Positions 9,322 through 19,157 are shown, counted from the first letter of the stretch. The stretch: DNA of 64,000 nt from Moraxella caprae DSM 19149 (GCF_000426885.1 NZ_AUGF01000005.1:40300-104299), one strand, 5' to 3'. Numbers and translations: made by a program. The notes: generated by a model not told the origin, from the sequence alone.

Positions 9322-10308
9322 CTACTCCGTCTTTTGACCTGCTGCCTCTTTGCTTGCCGACTTTTGGCTTACTGTCTCTTGGTTCGCTGTTTTGGCTGTC
9401 TGCTTAGGCAGGTATTCCTCTCGGATAATGCCTTGCAATTTGTCATAAGCAATGACAAGCTCCACAGCTCCCATGGCATAAGGACCCAAATGATAAGGTG
9501 CGTACGAGAACACCAACCCATCTTTACCAAAATAGAAATCTTCACTCACATCAAGTGGATAAGTCTCCATATGCCCCGCTATCTCTTCTTCGCTCATCTC
9601 ATGCCCTTTTAGATAGCTTTGGTATGCATCGCCCATCAAGTCAAACAGCTCTGTCCCACGCTCTGAGTCAAACACTTGGATGTCAGCTAGGGTGATTTGG
9701 CTTTGCAAATCCATGTCAAACAAATAATAGTTCATCACCGCCATGCCGTGAGCCCCACCCAAATAAGTATCATGCATTACTGCAAACTGTGCCACTTGGT
9801 TGTGCATGCCCAGATATTCAGGGGTAATGCTCCACGAATAGCCCGAAGATATCTCATCTTGGATTTGCGAACGGACAAAATCATCCAAATCACGACGGAA
9901 TTTGACAAGCTCAGGATTGTCATCGCCCGTCATCTCACGACGCATGATGTCATTTATCCAGCGTGGTTCGATTTTTGCCATCGTCATATTAACACTCGGG
10001 CATTGGATGGTGTTTTCATCCCAATTCTCAGGCAATTCAGGCACGCAGTTATTTGTCACATCCTTTGGCAGGGTATAGTCTAATTTTTGTGTCGCAAAGC
10101 TGATCTTTTTACCATCTTGACCGCTTACTTTGGCAAGACTACTATCAATCGCTTTTAGTGTCTCGGTTGCTGTCATTGGCTCATTGGCAGGCATGACTTG
10201 GCTTTTTTGAGCATCTAGATATTCTACTTGATTGTTTTTGACTGTTTCATCTTGATTACAAGCAGTCATCAACACCGCCAAAGCCAGCACCAATACTTTT
10301 TTCATCAT
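9322..10308 (-). CDS. DUF3298 / RsiV-like lipoprotein
   Basis: The product is a ~328-residue lipoprotein: the signal peptide ends at MTAC (Cys near residue 17). The C-terminal half matches the DUF3298 (RsiV C-terminal-like) pattern, with GGAHGMAVMNYYLFDM, ITLADIQVF, DFYFGKDGLVFSYAPYHLGPYAMG and a final helix. In RsiV this domain senses lysozyme, but here there is no anti-sigma region or sigma-factor neighbour, so only an envelope location is supported. Two adjacent ATGs (10306-10308 and 10303-10305) follow a GGGG ribosome site; the second has better spacing. The C-terminus is Lys/Gln/Ala-rich and low-complexity. Confidence 0.75.
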   Translation of the reverse strand: MMKKVLVLALAVLMTACNQDETVKNNQVEYLDAQKSQVMPANEPMTATETLKAIDSSLAKVSGQDGKKISFATQKLDYTLPKDVTNNCVPELPENWDENTIQCPSVNMTMAKIEPRWINDIMRREMTGDDNPELVKFRRDLDDFVRSQIQDEISSGYSWSITPEYLGMHNQVAQFAVMHDTYLGGAHGMAVMNYYLFDMDLQSQITLADIQVFDSERGTELFDLMGDAYQSYLKGHEMSEEEIAGHMETYPLDVSEDFYFGKDGLVFSYAPYHLGPYAMGAVELVIAYDKLQGIIREEYLPKQTAKTANQETVSQKSASKEAAGQKTE

Positions 10309-10336
10309 CTTACCCCTTTTTAAATTAAAACCGATA

Positions 10337-10600
10337 GGGCGTGTTGAACATTGGTATTTGCAATGAAAAATGAGAAAAATCGCACGTTTTTCAAGGAAAA
10401 AACTTGGGACTGATAGTCATTCTATCAGACAAGTTTTTGACTTCGAGCCACAATCCGACCACTTAAACGGCTAAATTTTTAAGATTTTCACTTAATTTTT
10501 TAAATTAAGTGGTCGGATAGCCATTTTTCATGCGAAAATCAATCAAGGCTTTAAATCCCTACCAAGTTTAAATAAAATGTTATCAATGCTCAAGACGCCC
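10337..10600 (+). repeat. Miniature inverted-repeat element, copy A (264 bp, TA target site)
   Basis: This is a non-coding element whose ends are inverted repeats (left GGGCGTGTTGAACATTG, right CAATGCTCAAGACGCCC), flanked on both sides by TA (10335-10336, 10601-10602). Its core (TTTGCAATGAAAAATG, TTTTTCAAGGAAAAA, CTATCAGACAAGTTTTTGA, TAGCCATTTTTCATGC) recurs in copy B (35301-35516) and, reversed, in copy C (57639-57842). No ORF is present, so mobilisation would need a transposase in trans. It fills most of the 10309-10677 gap between the DUF3298 gene and leuB. Confidence 0.8.
10453..10518. repeat. 66-bp hairpin nested inside miniature element copy A
   Basis: Perfect 14-bp arms (ATCCGACCACTTAA at 10453-10466, its complement at 10505-10518) bound an AT-rich centre. 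Copies B and C lack this segment and read straight through (CCACAAGATTTAGCCATT, AACAAGATTTAGCCATT), so it appears to be an insertion into copy A. Confidence 0.65.
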
Positions 10601-10634
10601 TAGCATTGTAAAGCAAAATCAACCACTTGGCAAA

Positions 10635-10662
10635 TAAAAAAGCCCACAATCATGGGCTTTTT
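10635..10662. terminator. Terminator after leuB
   Basis: AAAAAGCCCA and TGGGCTTTTT form a GC-containing stem with a T-run on either strand. It lies just past the leuB stop (10678) on the minus strand. Confidence 0.75.
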
Positions 10663-10677
10663 GTTAGATTGACAACC

Positions 10678-11745
10678 TTACAACGCCTGCACCACTTTAT
10701 CACCCATGTCCGCACAGCCAACCAAAGTCGTGCCGTCTTCATAGATATCCGCCGTGCGATAACCTTGTTCTAGCACTTTTTGTACCGCCTGTTCTACCTG
10801 TTTGGCACGGACTTCGTCATTTAAACTATACCGAAGCATCATCGCAAGCGATAAAATGGTCGCCAAAGGGTTTGCCTTATTTTGACCTGCAATGTCAGGA
10901 GCAGAGCCGTGGCTTGGCTCATAAAGCCCTTTGCCATTTTCATCAAGGCTTGCCGATGGAAGCATTCCAATAGAGCCTGTCAGCATAGACGCTTGGTCGG
11001 AGAGAATGTCGCCAAAGATATTGCCTGTCGCCACCACATCAAATTGCTTGGGGTTTTTGACCAGTTGCATTGCACAATTATCCACATACATATGGCTAAG
11101 CTCGACATCCGGATAGTCTTTGGCAACTTCATTAAAAATCTGTCTCCAAAGTTCAGTGGTTTCTAGCACATTGGCTTTATCCACCGAACACAATTTTTTA
11201 TTTCGTTTTTGGGCAGATTCAAAGGATACTTTGGCAATACGGCGAATCTCGCTCTCGCTATATCGCATGGTATTAAAGCCTTCTCGCTCGCCTTTATCGT
11301 TGGTAATAATACCCCGTGGCTCGCCAAAATAAATATCGCCTGTTAATTCTCGTACGATTAAAATATCAAGTCCCGCCACCACTTCTGGCTTTAAAGTGGA
11401 TGCATTGGCTAATTCTTTATAAAGAATAGCAGGTCGCAGGTTGGCAAATAAATTTAAATCTTTGCGAATTGCCAAAAGCCCTCGCTCTGGGCGTAAGGGG
11501 CGGTCTAAATTGTCGTATTGCGGAGAACCCACCGCCCCCAAAAGCACGGCATCGGCTTTTCGTACGATTTCTTGGGTCTCATTAGGATATGGCGAGCCAT
11601 AAGCATCATAGGCTTCTCCACCCAATTTGGCGTATTCATAAGAAACTTGTAAGCCTTGTTCAATGAGTTTATCCAAAACTTTAACGGCTTGGGCGACAAT
11701 TTCAGGTCCGATACCATCGCCATTTAGGACTGCAATGTGTTTCAT
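10678..11745 (-). CDS. leuB: 3-isopropylmalate dehydrogenase
   Basis: LeuB oxidatively decarboxylates 3-isopropylmalate with NAD+ in leucine synthesis (cytoplasm). The 355-residue product has the normal family length. It shows [14 protein letters not shown] at the start, [10 protein letters not shown], the substrate loop [47 protein letters not shown], the signature [24 protein letters not shown] and [21 protein letters not shown]. It is the last leu gene in a co-directional run leuC...leuD...leuB, with a terminator after it. A good ribosome site (AAGGAAC) precedes the ATG. Confidence 0.97.
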   Translation of the reverse strand: MKHIAVLNGDGIGPEIVAQAVKVLDKLIEQGLQVSYEYAKLGGEAYDAYGSPYPNETQEIVRKADAVLLGAVGSPQYDNLDRPLRPERGLLAIRKDLNLFANLRPAILYKELANASTLKPEVVAGLDILIVRELTGDIYFGEPRGIITNDKGEREGFNTMRYSESEIRRIAKVSFESAQKRNKKLCSVDKANVLETTELWRQIFNEVAKDYPDVELSHMYVDNCAMQLVKNPKQFDVVATGNIFGDILSDQASMLTGSIGMLPSASLDENGKGLYEPSHGSAPDIAGQNKANPLATILSLAMMLRYSLNDEVRAKQVEQAVQKVLEQGYRTADIYEDGTTLVGCADMGDKVVQAL

Positions 11746-11768
11746 AAAGTGTTCCTTTTTAAAAATTC

Positions 11769-12149
11769 TTACATTGAATTAAAACCAAATTTAGCACTCT
11801 TGTCATAAGAAAGATAAGAATTTGATTGTAAAAATTCATAAATCAAAAGCAACATTTCTTTTCTTTTCTTATGACTGGCTGGTAAACTTTTTGAATGAAA
11901 TACAAATAATGTATTTGACAGGCGGTCATCATCTATGTTTTCAAAAATTTTCCAATCATTGGAAATATGCTCAACATCAACAATAATTCTCAATTTAGGT
12001 GGAGAACCCTCAACTTCCAATATTGCAGTTGTTGGGTTTCCATAACTTGATTTTAATACAGCAATATGCAAATTTCTACTTAAAAAATCATCTGATATTG
12101 CCAAATCTTTCAATTCATAAAGTTTTGTCAAAAATTCTTCTTTTGTCAT
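11769..12149 (-). CDS. Small protein of unknown function between leuD and leuB
   Basis: This is a 126-residue predicted cytoplasmic protein that I do not recognise. It begins with a helix ([16 protein letters not shown]), has a central beta-like stretch ([18 protein letters not shown]) and a C-terminal helix ([14 protein letters not shown]). There is no signal peptide or membrane segment. It starts 24 bp after leuD and ends 23 bp before leuB, so it is embedded in the leu transcription unit without an obvious link to leucine. The AT-rich composition suggests a later insertion into the operon. An AAAAGATG context precedes the start. Confidence 0.6.
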   Translation of the reverse strand: MTKEEFLTKLYELKDLAISDDFLSRNLHIAVLKSSYGNPTTAILEVEGSPPKLRIIVDVEHISNDWKIFENIDDDRLSNTLFVFHSKSLPASHKKRKEMLLLIYEFLQSNSYLSYDKSAKFGFNSM

Positions 12150-12173
12150 CTTTTAAGTCCTTAAGAATTCAGA

Positions 12174-12824
12174 TTAAGCCATCAATTCCTTAAATACCCA
12201 AGGTCTATCCGCACGGGCTTTGTTTTCAAAGGTTTTAATGTCATCGCTATTTTGCAAAGTTAGTCCAATATCATCAAGCCCATTTAATAAACAATGCTTG
12301 CGAAATGCATCCACTTCAAAGGCGTATTCTTTACCACTTGGGCTAATCACTTTTTGATTTTGTAAATCAACGGTTAATTGATAACCGACAGTATCAAAAC
12401 ATTCATTAAACAGTTCGTCCACTTCGCTTTCAGACAAAATCACAGGAAGCATACCGTTTTTAAAGCAGTTGTTATAAAAAATATCGGCAAAACTTGGGGC
12501 AATCACGGTGCGAAAGCCATATTCATTCAATGCCCAAGGGGCGTGTTCACGAGATGAACCACAGCCAAAATTAGTACGAGCAAGGAGAATCGTTGCACCT
12601 TGATAGCGGTCTTGATTTAACACAAAATCAGGATTTTTTGGGCGTTTTGAAATATCCTGCCCCAAATAGCCTTCGTCCAAATAACGCAGTTCATCAAACA
12701 AATTATCGCCAAAACCTGTGCGTTTAATGGATTTTAAAAACTGCTTAGGAATAATCAAATCGGTGTCCACATTGGCACGGTCTAATGGGGCAACAATGCC
12801 AATTTCGGTGGTGTATTGTTTCAT
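12174..12824 (-). CDS. leuD: 3-isopropylmalate dehydratase small subunit
   Basis: LeuD forms the isopropylmalate isomerase with LeuC (2-isopropylmalate to 3-isopropylmalate). The 216-residue product has the family start ([20 protein letters not shown]), the swivel-domain signature [19 protein letters not shown] and [20 protein letters not shown], plus the C-terminal [11 protein letters not shown]. Length and motifs are complete. An AAAAGGTAAACTT ribosome region precedes the ATG. It is separated from leuC by about 2.1 kb carrying four unrelated genes, which is unusual because leuC and leuD are normally adjacent. Confidence 0.96.
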   Translation of the reverse strand: MKQYTTEIGIVAPLDRANVDTDLIIPKQFLKSIKRTGFGDNLFDELRYLDEGYLGQDISKRPKNPDFVLNQDRYQGATILLARTNFGCGSSREHAPWALNEYGFRTVIAPSFADIFYNNCFKNGMLPVILSESEVDELFNECFDTVGYQLTVDLQNQKVISPSGKEYAFEVDAFRKHCLLNGLDDIGLTLQNSDDIKTFENKARADRPWVFKELMA

Positions 12825-12850
12825 AAGTTTACCTTTTCAATTTCAGTCAA

Positions 12851-13367
12851 TTACCAAACACAATTTTTATAATGCTCGGTTAATTTTTCATCTTTGCTAA
12901 TTAAAACGCTATTAGACTTCCTGCAAAACCCAAAAATAAGGAAAACCGTTCGTGGTGAGCTTGTCGAACCATAACGGTTTTCCGCCACCCCTCAACAAGC
13001 TCGGGGCGAACGGAAAGCCTAGTTTTGCAGGAAGTCTATTATCTAGCATTGCGTGAGCAATAATCAAACGGTCAAATGCATCACGAGTAAAATCACAAGT
13101 TAATGCCATATTAACAATATCAAGCCAGTTCTTATGGCAAATCTTTAAATCAACTTCTTCTTGCAAAGCATTGAGAATTTGTTCTGCTGTATCAGTAATT
13201 CTTTGTTTTTCATACAGATATTGCAATTCTAACTTAACCATAGGCGAAATAAAAAGATTATTGTTTTCTAAAATATCTAAGGTATTTTTGGAAAACTTTT
13301 TTAATTGCCCTGTATATAGCCAAACGACCGTATGAGTATCCAGATAAATATCAGCTTGAGAAATCAA
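12851..13367 (-). pseudogene. PIN-domain toxin (VapC-like) interrupted by a 122-bp miniature element
   Basis: The N-terminal part (from 13367) reads as a PIN nuclease: YLDTHTVVWLY with the first acidic residue, ISPMVKLELQYLY with the conserved Glu, and TRDAFDRLIIAHAMLDN with the C-terminal acidic site. The element at 12915-13036 interrupts it. On the far side (12851-12909) the missing end continues as SVLISKDEKLTEHYKNCVW-stop, the usual PIN C-terminus. Removing 122 bp plus one copy of the 5-bp target duplication restores a single 129-residue frame. The present ORF instead reads through the element and stops at 12912, losing the last ~19 residues. It overlaps its antitoxin by 17 bp. Confidence 0.85.
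12915..13036. mobile_element. 122-bp miniature element with 15-bp perfect terminal inverted repeats
   Basis: The ends GACTTCCTGCAAAAC (12915-12929) and its exact complement (13022-13036) bound a non-coding core with an internal hairpin (GGAAAACCGTT...AACGGTTTTCC). The direct repeat TATTA flanks both sides (12910-12914 and 13037-13041) as a target duplication. The split PIN toxin gene proves the insertion. The core (CCGTTCGTGGTGAGC...GGGCGAACGG) recurs at 55101-55173 (inverted) and 63249-63333. The transposase family is not identified. Confidence 0.85.
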
Positions 13368-13575
13368 GATTTAACTCCTTTTCCCAACTGATATTAACCA
13401 AGTCATCAGAATTGCCAATCACCACATTTGGGCGAGATTTTAATCGTGATAACTTAGGGTATTTTGAATAGTCATCGGCAATTGATTGATTGATTTTTTC
13501 AACCAATGCCATTTTATCAGCATTGTCCAAATGCTGTATCATTTGATAATAATGCTCCACAATTTCAATAGGCAT
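13351..13575 (-). CDS. Putative antitoxin partner of the split PIN toxin
   Basis: This is a 74-residue protein with no recognised family signature. A helical N-terminal half (PIEIVEHYYQMIQHLDNADKMALVEKINQ) is followed by a polar tail, as in many toxin-wrapping antitoxins. It lies directly upstream of the PIN gene and overlaps it by 17 bp, the usual antitoxin-toxin arrangement. The antitoxin frame is intact although the toxin is broken. Assignment rests on position and size only. Confidence 0.6.
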   Translation of the reverse strand: MPIEIVEHYYQMIQHLDNADKMALVEKINQSIADDYSKYPKLSRLKSRPNVVIGNSDDLVNISWEKELNLDFSS

Positions 13576-13588
13576 TTTAGGCTTCCAT

Positions 13589-14122
13589 TTACCAGTTATA
13601 ATAAGCCGTCAAACTTGCTGTTGCCAAAACTTTACCATTTAAATTAAAGCCCAAAACCGCAGGGCTAATGCTATTTGGCAAATCAAGGACTTCATTTAGG
13701 GCATATAGGGTAAAAATATAACGGTGCGGTTTATCGCCTTTTGGAGGGAATGCCCCAATAAAACCGTCCAGTCCTGCATCATTTTTTAGCTCAATAATAC
13801 CATTGCCAAACTCATTGGACTTACCTTTTGGTAATTCACTCCACTCAGCAGGAATATTAAACACATTCCAATGCCAAAAGCCACAGCCTGTTGGGGCGTC
13901 TGGGTCGTACATTGTTAGCACAAAACTTTTGGTCTCGCTTGGGGCATTTTTCCACGCAAGTTCTGGGCTGATGTTATTACCTGTAAAGCCCCAAATGTTG
14001 GCGACATAGTCATTGGACAGCGTGCTACCTTCGCCAATATCATCACAAGTTAGCACCATATTGCCTTTTGGCTGGGTGGGATTGCGTACATCTAGGTAGG
14101 TGTTTTGGGCTAAATCGTTCAT
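13589..14122 (-). CDS. YbhB/YbcL-family PEBP-like protein
   Basis: Members of the phosphatidylethanolamine-binding-protein family (Raf kinase inhibitor-like in name only) bind small anionic ligands; the bacterial role is unclear. The 177-residue product shows the family core: NNISPELAWKNAPSETKSF, LTMYDPDAPTGCGFWHWNVF with the ligand-site DPDAP and HW residues, and GAFPPKGDKPHRYIFTLYAL. There is no signal peptide, so it is probably cytoplasmic. It sits 13 bp before the antitoxin gene in the same direction, inside the leuC-leuD interval. Confidence 0.88.
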   Translation of the reverse strand: MNDLAQNTYLDVRNPTQPKGNMVLTCDDIGEGSTLSNDYVANIWGFTGNNISPELAWKNAPSETKSFVLTMYDPDAPTGCGFWHWNVFNIPAEWSELPKGKSNEFGNGIIELKNDAGLDGFIGAFPPKGDKPHRYIFTLYALNEVLDLPNSISPAVLGFNLNGKVLATASLTAYYNW

Positions 14123-14217
14123 ACAGTTTTCCTTTTAACAATTAAATTCGTCATCAAGACACTTTCTACGGGGTTGGCAATTAGGGTTTTGATAAGTTCG
14201 GAATAATTCATTTTACA

Positions 14218-14880
14218 TTAGGTATTTAAATCAGGATTATCCCAATCCGCATCTACTCTAAACAACCAATCCAATCCTGCACGGCGTTCCATTACCACAC
14301 TTTCAAATAAATTTACTTCTTTACCGTTAATACGAGCATTCACACACGCCCAATGATAACGATAAATCAAATCGGCTTGGTCTAAAATTTCATCCAAAGA
14401 ACGCATTTTGATTTTTGATAAAAATTCATCCATATTGGCATTATTAGAAACCACATCAATTGCAAAATGACATTCATCGTGGGTCATGGGTTCATTGGGG
14501 AATTTTAATTCATCAATTAAACCCAATGCCCATAATAATGCCCAACACGCTTCATATTTCCAAGTCATGTTAAGCAAATCTTGTTCATCGCCTTTTTGCT
14601 CAAAGACAATCAACTCTTTTTCGGTTAAATTATCAATTTGAAATTGCTTTAATGGTTTTTGATAAAAAATAACAACTTCTACATCATAATCATCATTTCT
14701 TTGGTCAAAACTTGCTTGAATGCACAGCATACAGGCGATTAAGCGTTTTGCGATTTCCAATGGTGTTTTTAATTCAGCTTCGCTTTCATCTTCTATGACT
14801 GGCAAACAATCAATATGGGCAATACCTTCATTTTTGAGTTTTTCAATAGAAAGCTGTTTGCGTTGCTCTGCGGTTTTCAT
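14218..14880 (-). CDS. DUF4272 domain protein
   Basis: The 220-residue product matches the DUF4272 pattern: an N-terminal RKQLSIEKLKNEGI helix, a central EIAKRLIACMLCIQA helix, WKYEACWALLWALGLIDEL, and LDEILDQADLIYRYHWACVNARING near the C-terminus. The family is widespread and of unknown function, and there is no signal peptide. It lies 68 bp after leuC and 95 bp before the PEBP-like gene, inside the leu gene run, which again suggests insertion into an ancestral leuCD pair. Confidence 0.78.
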   Translation of the reverse strand: MKTAEQRKQLSIEKLKNEGIAHIDCLPVIEDESEAELKTPLEIAKRLIACMLCIQASFDQRNDDYDVEVVIFYQKPLKQFQIDNLTEKELIVFEQKGDEQDLLNMTWKYEACWALLWALGLIDELKFPNEPMTHDECHFAIDVVSNNANMDEFLSKIKMRSLDEILDQADLIYRYHWACVNARINGKEVNLFESVVMERRAGLDWLFRVDADWDNPDLNT

Positions 14881-14948
14881 AAAAATACCTTTATTTTATT
14901 TTAAAACAAGACAACCCATCTTACCACAGATTGTCTTATTTTTCACGA

Positions 14949-16391
14949 TTACACCACCGCTCGCACATCCACAAAGTGTCCCGCTATCGCCGCCGCCGCC
15001 GCCATTGCAGGACTCACAAGGTGCGTGCGACCGCCATTGCCTTGACGACCTTCAAAATTGCGGTTTGATGTACTGGCACAATGCTCGCCTGCTTGCAGTT
15101 TATCAGCGTTCATCGCAAGGCACATAGAACAGCCCGGCTGCCGCCACTCAAAACCTGCGTCTAGGAAAATCTTATCCAAACCCTCTTTTTCGGCTTGTTT
15201 TTTGACAAGACCCGAACCTGCCACAATCATCGCTTGCTTGATGGTGGGTGCGACTTTTTTGCCCTTGACAATTTTGGCAACTTCTTGCAAATCTTCAATG
15301 CGTGAATTGGTACACGAGCCGATAAACACACGGTCAAGCGTAATCTCCGACAGCGACTGCCCTGCCGAGAGGCCCATATACTGATAGGCTCGTGTCCAGT
15401 CATTTTTTTGCACATCGTCTTTTGCCATATCCAGTGTTGGTACATTGGCGGACACAGGAATGACCATTTCAGGCGAAGTCCCCCACGAAATTTGTGGCTC
15501 AATCTCATCGCCATTTAGCACCACCACCGCATCAAACTGGGCGTCATCGTCTGATTTTAGGGTGTTCCAGTAGGCAACGGCTTTGTCCCAGTTTTCGCCA
15601 GTCGGTGCATAGGGGCGACCTTTGACATAGTCTATGGTTTTGTCGTCCACTGCCACAAGCCCAACCCTTGCACCGCCTTCAATCGCCATATTACACACAG
15701 TCATACGCCCTTCAATGGACATATCACGAAACACTTGTCCACCAAATTCAATGGCATAACCCGTCCCCCCTGCCGTGCCGATTTTGCCGATAATCGCCAA
15801 AATCACGTCTTTGGGCGTTACGCCTTTGCCAAGTTTGCCGTCCACACGCACCAGCATATTTTTCATTTTTTTGGCGACAAGGCATTGCGTGGCAAGTACA
15901 TGCTCAACTTCACTGGTGCCAATGCCGTGAGCCAAACAGCCCAAAGCCCCGTGGGTTGCGGTATGACTATCGCCACACACCACCGTCATACCAGGTAAAG
16001 TCAGCCCCTGTTCAGGTCCAACCACATGAACGATGCCTTGACGGTCATCGTTAATGCCAAATTGCACGACATTAAAGGTTTTACAGTTATCGTCCAAAGT
16101 TTTGACTTGAATACGAGAAGTGTTGTCTTCAATGCCCAAAATGCCCTGCGAGCGTTCTTTGGTGGAAGTGGGGACATTGTGGTCGGGCGTGGCAATATTT
16201 GCCGAGAGTCGCCAAGGGGTACGCCCTGCCAAAGTCAAGCCTTCAAAGGCTTGTGGGCTCGTTACTTCGTGCAACAATTGGCGGTCAATATAAATCAGTG
16301 CCGAGCCGTCATCACGCTCTTTGACCAAATGGTCGTCCCAAAGTTTGTCGTACAGTGTTTTCGCTACCGCTTGGGGGGTTTTGCCTGCCAT
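14949..16391 (-). CDS. leuC: 3-isopropylmalate dehydratase large subunit
   Basis: LeuC is the aconitase-type [4Fe-4S] subunit of isopropylmalate isomerase. The 480-residue product has normal length. It contains [24 protein letters not shown] (in two parts), the cluster-ligand regions [13 protein letters not shown] and [10 protein letters not shown], and the end [28 protein letters not shown] ribosome site precedes the ATG. It heads the minus-strand leu run; a 179-bp AT-rich gap upstream separates it from the divergent WG-repeat gene and should hold the promoter. I saw no leader peptide or T-box. Confidence 0.97.
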   Translation of the reverse strand: MAGKTPQAVAKTLYDKLWDDHLVKERDDGSALIYIDRQLLHEVTSPQAFEGLTLAGRTPWRLSANIATPDHNVPTSTKERSQGILGIEDNTSRIQVKTLDDNCKTFNVVQFGINDDRQGIVHVVGPEQGLTLPGMTVVCGDSHTATHGALGCLAHGIGTSEVEHVLATQCLVAKKMKNMLVRVDGKLGKGVTPKDVILAIIGKIGTAGGTGYAIEFGGQVFRDMSIEGRMTVCNMAIEGGARVGLVAVDDKTIDYVKGRPYAPTGENWDKAVAYWNTLKSDDDAQFDAVVVLNGDEIEPQISWGTSPEMVIPVSANVPTLDMAKDDVQKNDWTRAYQYMGLSAGQSLSEITLDRVFIGSCTNSRIEDLQEVAKIVKGKKVAPTIKQAMIVAGSGLVKKQAEKEGLDKIFLDAGFEWRQPGCSMCLAMNADKLQAGEHCASTSNRNFEGRQGNGGRTHLVSPAMAAAAAIAGHFVDVRAVV

Positions 16392-16570
16392 TGTTATTCT
16401 CCAAATTAAAATGGTCTGGGTATGGTAAATTTTAAAAGATTATAACACACTTTAAAAATAACAATAATTTATAATTTTTATGGTTTATTTAACTTTTTGG
16501 AAAAATTTTTTTTGGCATGATAATCTTGCCACTTATGATAAAATAGCCCAAATTCTCACGCATTGTTTTT

Positions 16571-17494
16571 ATGAAAAAATACCTAGTCACCGCCTTATTG
16601 CTCGGCTCGCTCACACCCCTAGCTTATGCCTGTGCCCTGCCCAAAAGCCATTATAAAAACGTCAGCTGTACCGCACGTTCGGGCGTATTTTTGGCGGTCA
16701 AAGACAACGGCTCGCCCGTGGCACTTTTGGACAAAAAAGGCAATAAAACAGCCGATTTATTCGCTTATGACGCGGTGCTGGGCTCGGAGTTTAGAAGTGG
16801 GCTACTCCCCGCCCTAAAAAACGGTAAAGTCGGCTACATCAATGACAAAGGCAAAACCATCATCGCCTTTAACTACGACCGTATGAATGGCAACCAATGG
16901 GCAAGGGGCGTGCGGGGCGAACGTATCATCGTCAAACAAAACCGTGGCTTTGGCGTGCTAGACACTCAGGGTAAGATCATCGTCCGTCCCGAGCGAGCCA
17001 TCAGCCACATTAGCGACTTCTCTCAAGGTCTTGCCACCGTCACCGCTAGTGGTAGCACCTACACCATCGACAAAAACGGCAATCGCACACGGCAAGCCCC
17101 CAACCCATCGCCCACCCCAGAGCCGACACCTGCCCAAGGCAGTCTGCCAAACCCTAGCACACACCTAACACTCACGCCAAGACAACAAGACGGCAAATGG
17201 GGCTTTGTCGATGATAAGGGCGTACCGATGATTATTTACGCCTTTGATGATGTCCGAGCTTATAGTGAGAATCTGGCAGGGGTACGCATGGGCGATAATT
17301 GGGGCTTTATTGATAAAAGCGGGCAACTGGTCATCGATTTTCGCTTTCATAAAGACGGGTTTATCTTGGACAGCCCCAAAAATCCCGAACTGCCCGAACC
17401 ACTGATGTTTAAAAATGGCAAGGCATGGATTGGCAATCTAAATAATGGCGACAAACTATGTATCAATTCGCAAGGGGTCAATGTAGCTTGTTAG
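16571..17494 (+). CDS. Secreted WG-repeat protein
   Basis: This is a 307-residue exported protein: the signal peptide MKKYLVTALLLGSLTPLAYA is followed by Cys-21, though the context is not an ideal lipobox. The mature part contains WG beta-propeller-like repeats: GKVGYINDKGKTII, GFGVLDTQGKIIV, KWGFVDDKGVPMI and NWGFIDKSGQLVI. A Pro/Thr-rich linker lies around residues 175-190. WG repeats are thought to mediate binding, but no function is known. Three cysteines near the N-terminus and one at the very end (NVAC) could form disulfides. It is monocistronic with a hairpin terminator downstream. Confidence 0.82.
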   Translation: MKKYLVTALLLGSLTPLAYACALPKSHYKNVSCTARSGVFLAVKDNGSPVALLDKKGNKTADLFAYDAVLGSEFRSGLLPALKNGKVGYINDKGKTIIAFNYDRMNGNQWARGVRGERIIVKQNRGFGVLDTQGKIIVRPERAISHISDFSQGLATVTASGSTYTIDKNGNRTRQAPNPSPTPEPTPAQGSLPNPSTHLTLTPRQQDGKWGFVDDKGVPMIIYAFDDVRAYSENLAGVRMGDNWGFIDKSGQLVIDFRFHKDGFILDSPKNPELPEPLMFKNGKAWIGNLNNGDKLCINSQGVNVAC

Positions 17495-17527
17495 GGTTTT
17501 TGATTTTAAAATACGCCATTATTTTAC

Positions 17528-17562
17528 ATCCGACCAAACCCACATTTGGTCGGATACTTTTG
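17528..17562 (+). terminator. Terminator after WG-repeat gene
   Basis: ATCCGACCAAA and TTTGGTCGGAT (11-bp arms, short loop), then ACTTTTGT. The arm sequence resembles the 66-bp hairpin at 10453-10518 (ATCCGACCA), so the two may share origin. Confidence 0.7.
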
Positions 17563-17717
17563 TACCAAAACCCCATCAATCATGCTAAAATAGCAACTTC
17601 TGATATGGCTATCTGTGCATTTTTTTAAAATAGGATTGTTTGCACACTCTGCCCGTCAGACTATCCCATTTAACAACCCATTCTTATACACGGTAAAATA
17701 ACTTTAAAGGAATTTTT

Positions 17718-19157
17718 ATGATTAGTATTTTTGACATGTTTAAAATCGGTGTTGGCCCTTCAAGCTCGCACACGGTCGGCCCGATGGTTGCCAGTGGGCG
17801 GTTTTTGGCACTGTTAGGGGAGCAATTGCATGGCGATTTTAGTCCAATTACAGGCATTACCATAGAGCTATATGGCTCGCTGTCCGCCACAGGCAAAGGA
17901 CACGCCACCGATACCGCCACCTTGCTTGGGCTACTCGGACACGCCCCACGCACGATAGACACCGAACGCACGGACGAGTATTTATCAGACATACGCACGC
18001 ACCAAAAGATGAACTTGGGCGATCGCCATGTTATTGATTTTGATGAAACCACCGACATCTTGTGGTATAGCGATGTTACCCTGCCCCAACACCCCAACGG
18101 CATGACACTCATCGCCACCTTAGCCGATGGCACTCGTATCAGCGAGACTTACTTTTCTATCGGGGGCGGATTTGTTGTGGATAATGACGAATTTAAAGCC
18201 CAAACCGCACAAGAGCAACTAGATGCCCCCAAAAAATCGCCCTACCCTTATCCCTTTGAGCTAGGAGCAGACATCGAACGGCTGTGCCACACGCATGGGT
18301 TTAGTATCAGCGAGCTTATGCTTCATAACGAAACTGCTGTCCGAGACGAAGAAGAAGTTAAAGATTATCTTAATGACATCTGGGCGACCATGCAGGCGTG
18401 TGTCAATGCCGGCTACCAAAAAGACGGTATCCTGCCCGGCGGTCTTAACGTCAAACGTCGTGCCAAAGCCTTATATGACCAGCTTAGTAAAGAATACAGC
18501 AAAGCCGATGGCGGACTGCTTGCAATGGACTGGGTGAACCTGTATGCTCTGGCGGTCAATGAACAAAACGCCTCGGGCGGGCGGGTCGTTACCGCTCCCA
18601 CTAACGGAGCGGCGGGTATTATCCCTGCGGTATTACACTATTATCAAGGCTTTATTCCATCATTTAGCTATCAAGGCGTGCGTGAGTTTTTGCTCGTGGC
18701 GGGGGCGATTGGGGCATTAATCAAACAAAATGCGTCCATCTCAGGGGCGGAAGTTGGCTGTCAAGGCGAAGTTGGCTCTGCCTGTGCGATGGCAGCAGCA
18801 GGACTGGCTCACGTCATGGGCGGTACAGTCGCCCAATGTCTAAACGCTGCCGAGATTGGGTTGGAACATAACTTAGGGCTGACCTGTGACCCCATTGCAG
18901 GACTGGTGCAAGTACCTTGTATTGAACGCAATGCGATGGCATCCGTCAAGGCGATTAACGCCGCTCGCCTTGCCCTGCGTGGCGATGGCTCGCACCACGT
19001 CTCACTAGACAAAGCCATTTTGACCATGAAAGAGACCGGACTTGACATGATGGACAAATACAAAGAAACCGCTCGTGGCGGGCTTGCCATTCATGCCGAT
19101 AACCGCATTCCTGTGGCAGTGGTCGGTCATGTGGGCGTGGGATTTAGCCAGTGTTGA
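17718..19157 (+). CDS. sdaA: L-serine ammonia-lyase (L-serine dehydratase)
   Basis: This iron-sulfur enzyme deaminates L-serine to pyruvate and ammonia. It is a 479-residue single-chain form with both alpha and beta regions. The N-terminus is diagnostic ([23 protein letters not shown]). The alpha-domain contains [34 protein letters not shown] and the cluster-binding area [19 protein letters not shown]. The end has [12 protein letters not shown]. An AAAGGA ribosome site precedes the ATG. No amino-acid transporter is adjacent. sdaA versus sdaB cannot be decided from sequence. Confidence 0.95.
   Translation: MISIFDMFKIGVGPSSSHTVGPMVASGRFLALLGEQLHGDFSPITGITIELYGSLSATGKGHATDTATLLGLLGHAPRTIDTERTDEYLSDIRTHQKMNLGDRHVIDFDETTDILWYSDVTLPQHPNGMTLIATLADGTRISETYFSIGGGFVVDNDEFKAQTAQEQLDAPKKSPYPYPFELGADIERLCHTHGFSISELMLHNETAVRDEEEVKDYLNDIWATMQACVNAGYQKDGILPGGLNVKRRAKALYDQLSKEYSKADGGLLAMDWVNLYALAVNEQNASGGRVVTAPTNGAAGIIPAVLHYYQGFIPSFSYQGVREFLLVAGAIGALIKQNASISGAEVGCQGEVGSACAMAAAGLAHVMGGTVAQCLNAAEIGLEHNLGLTCDPIAGLVQVPCIERNAMASVKAINAARLALRGDGSHHVSLDKAILTMKETGLDMMDKYKETARGGLAIHADNRIPVAVVGHVGVGFSQC

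Noticed and set aside
17684..18133. 149-codon minus-strand ORF overlapping sdaA
   Set aside because: It is the complement of the diagnostic sdaA N-terminus; Ser/Val-rich shadow composition and no ribosome site.
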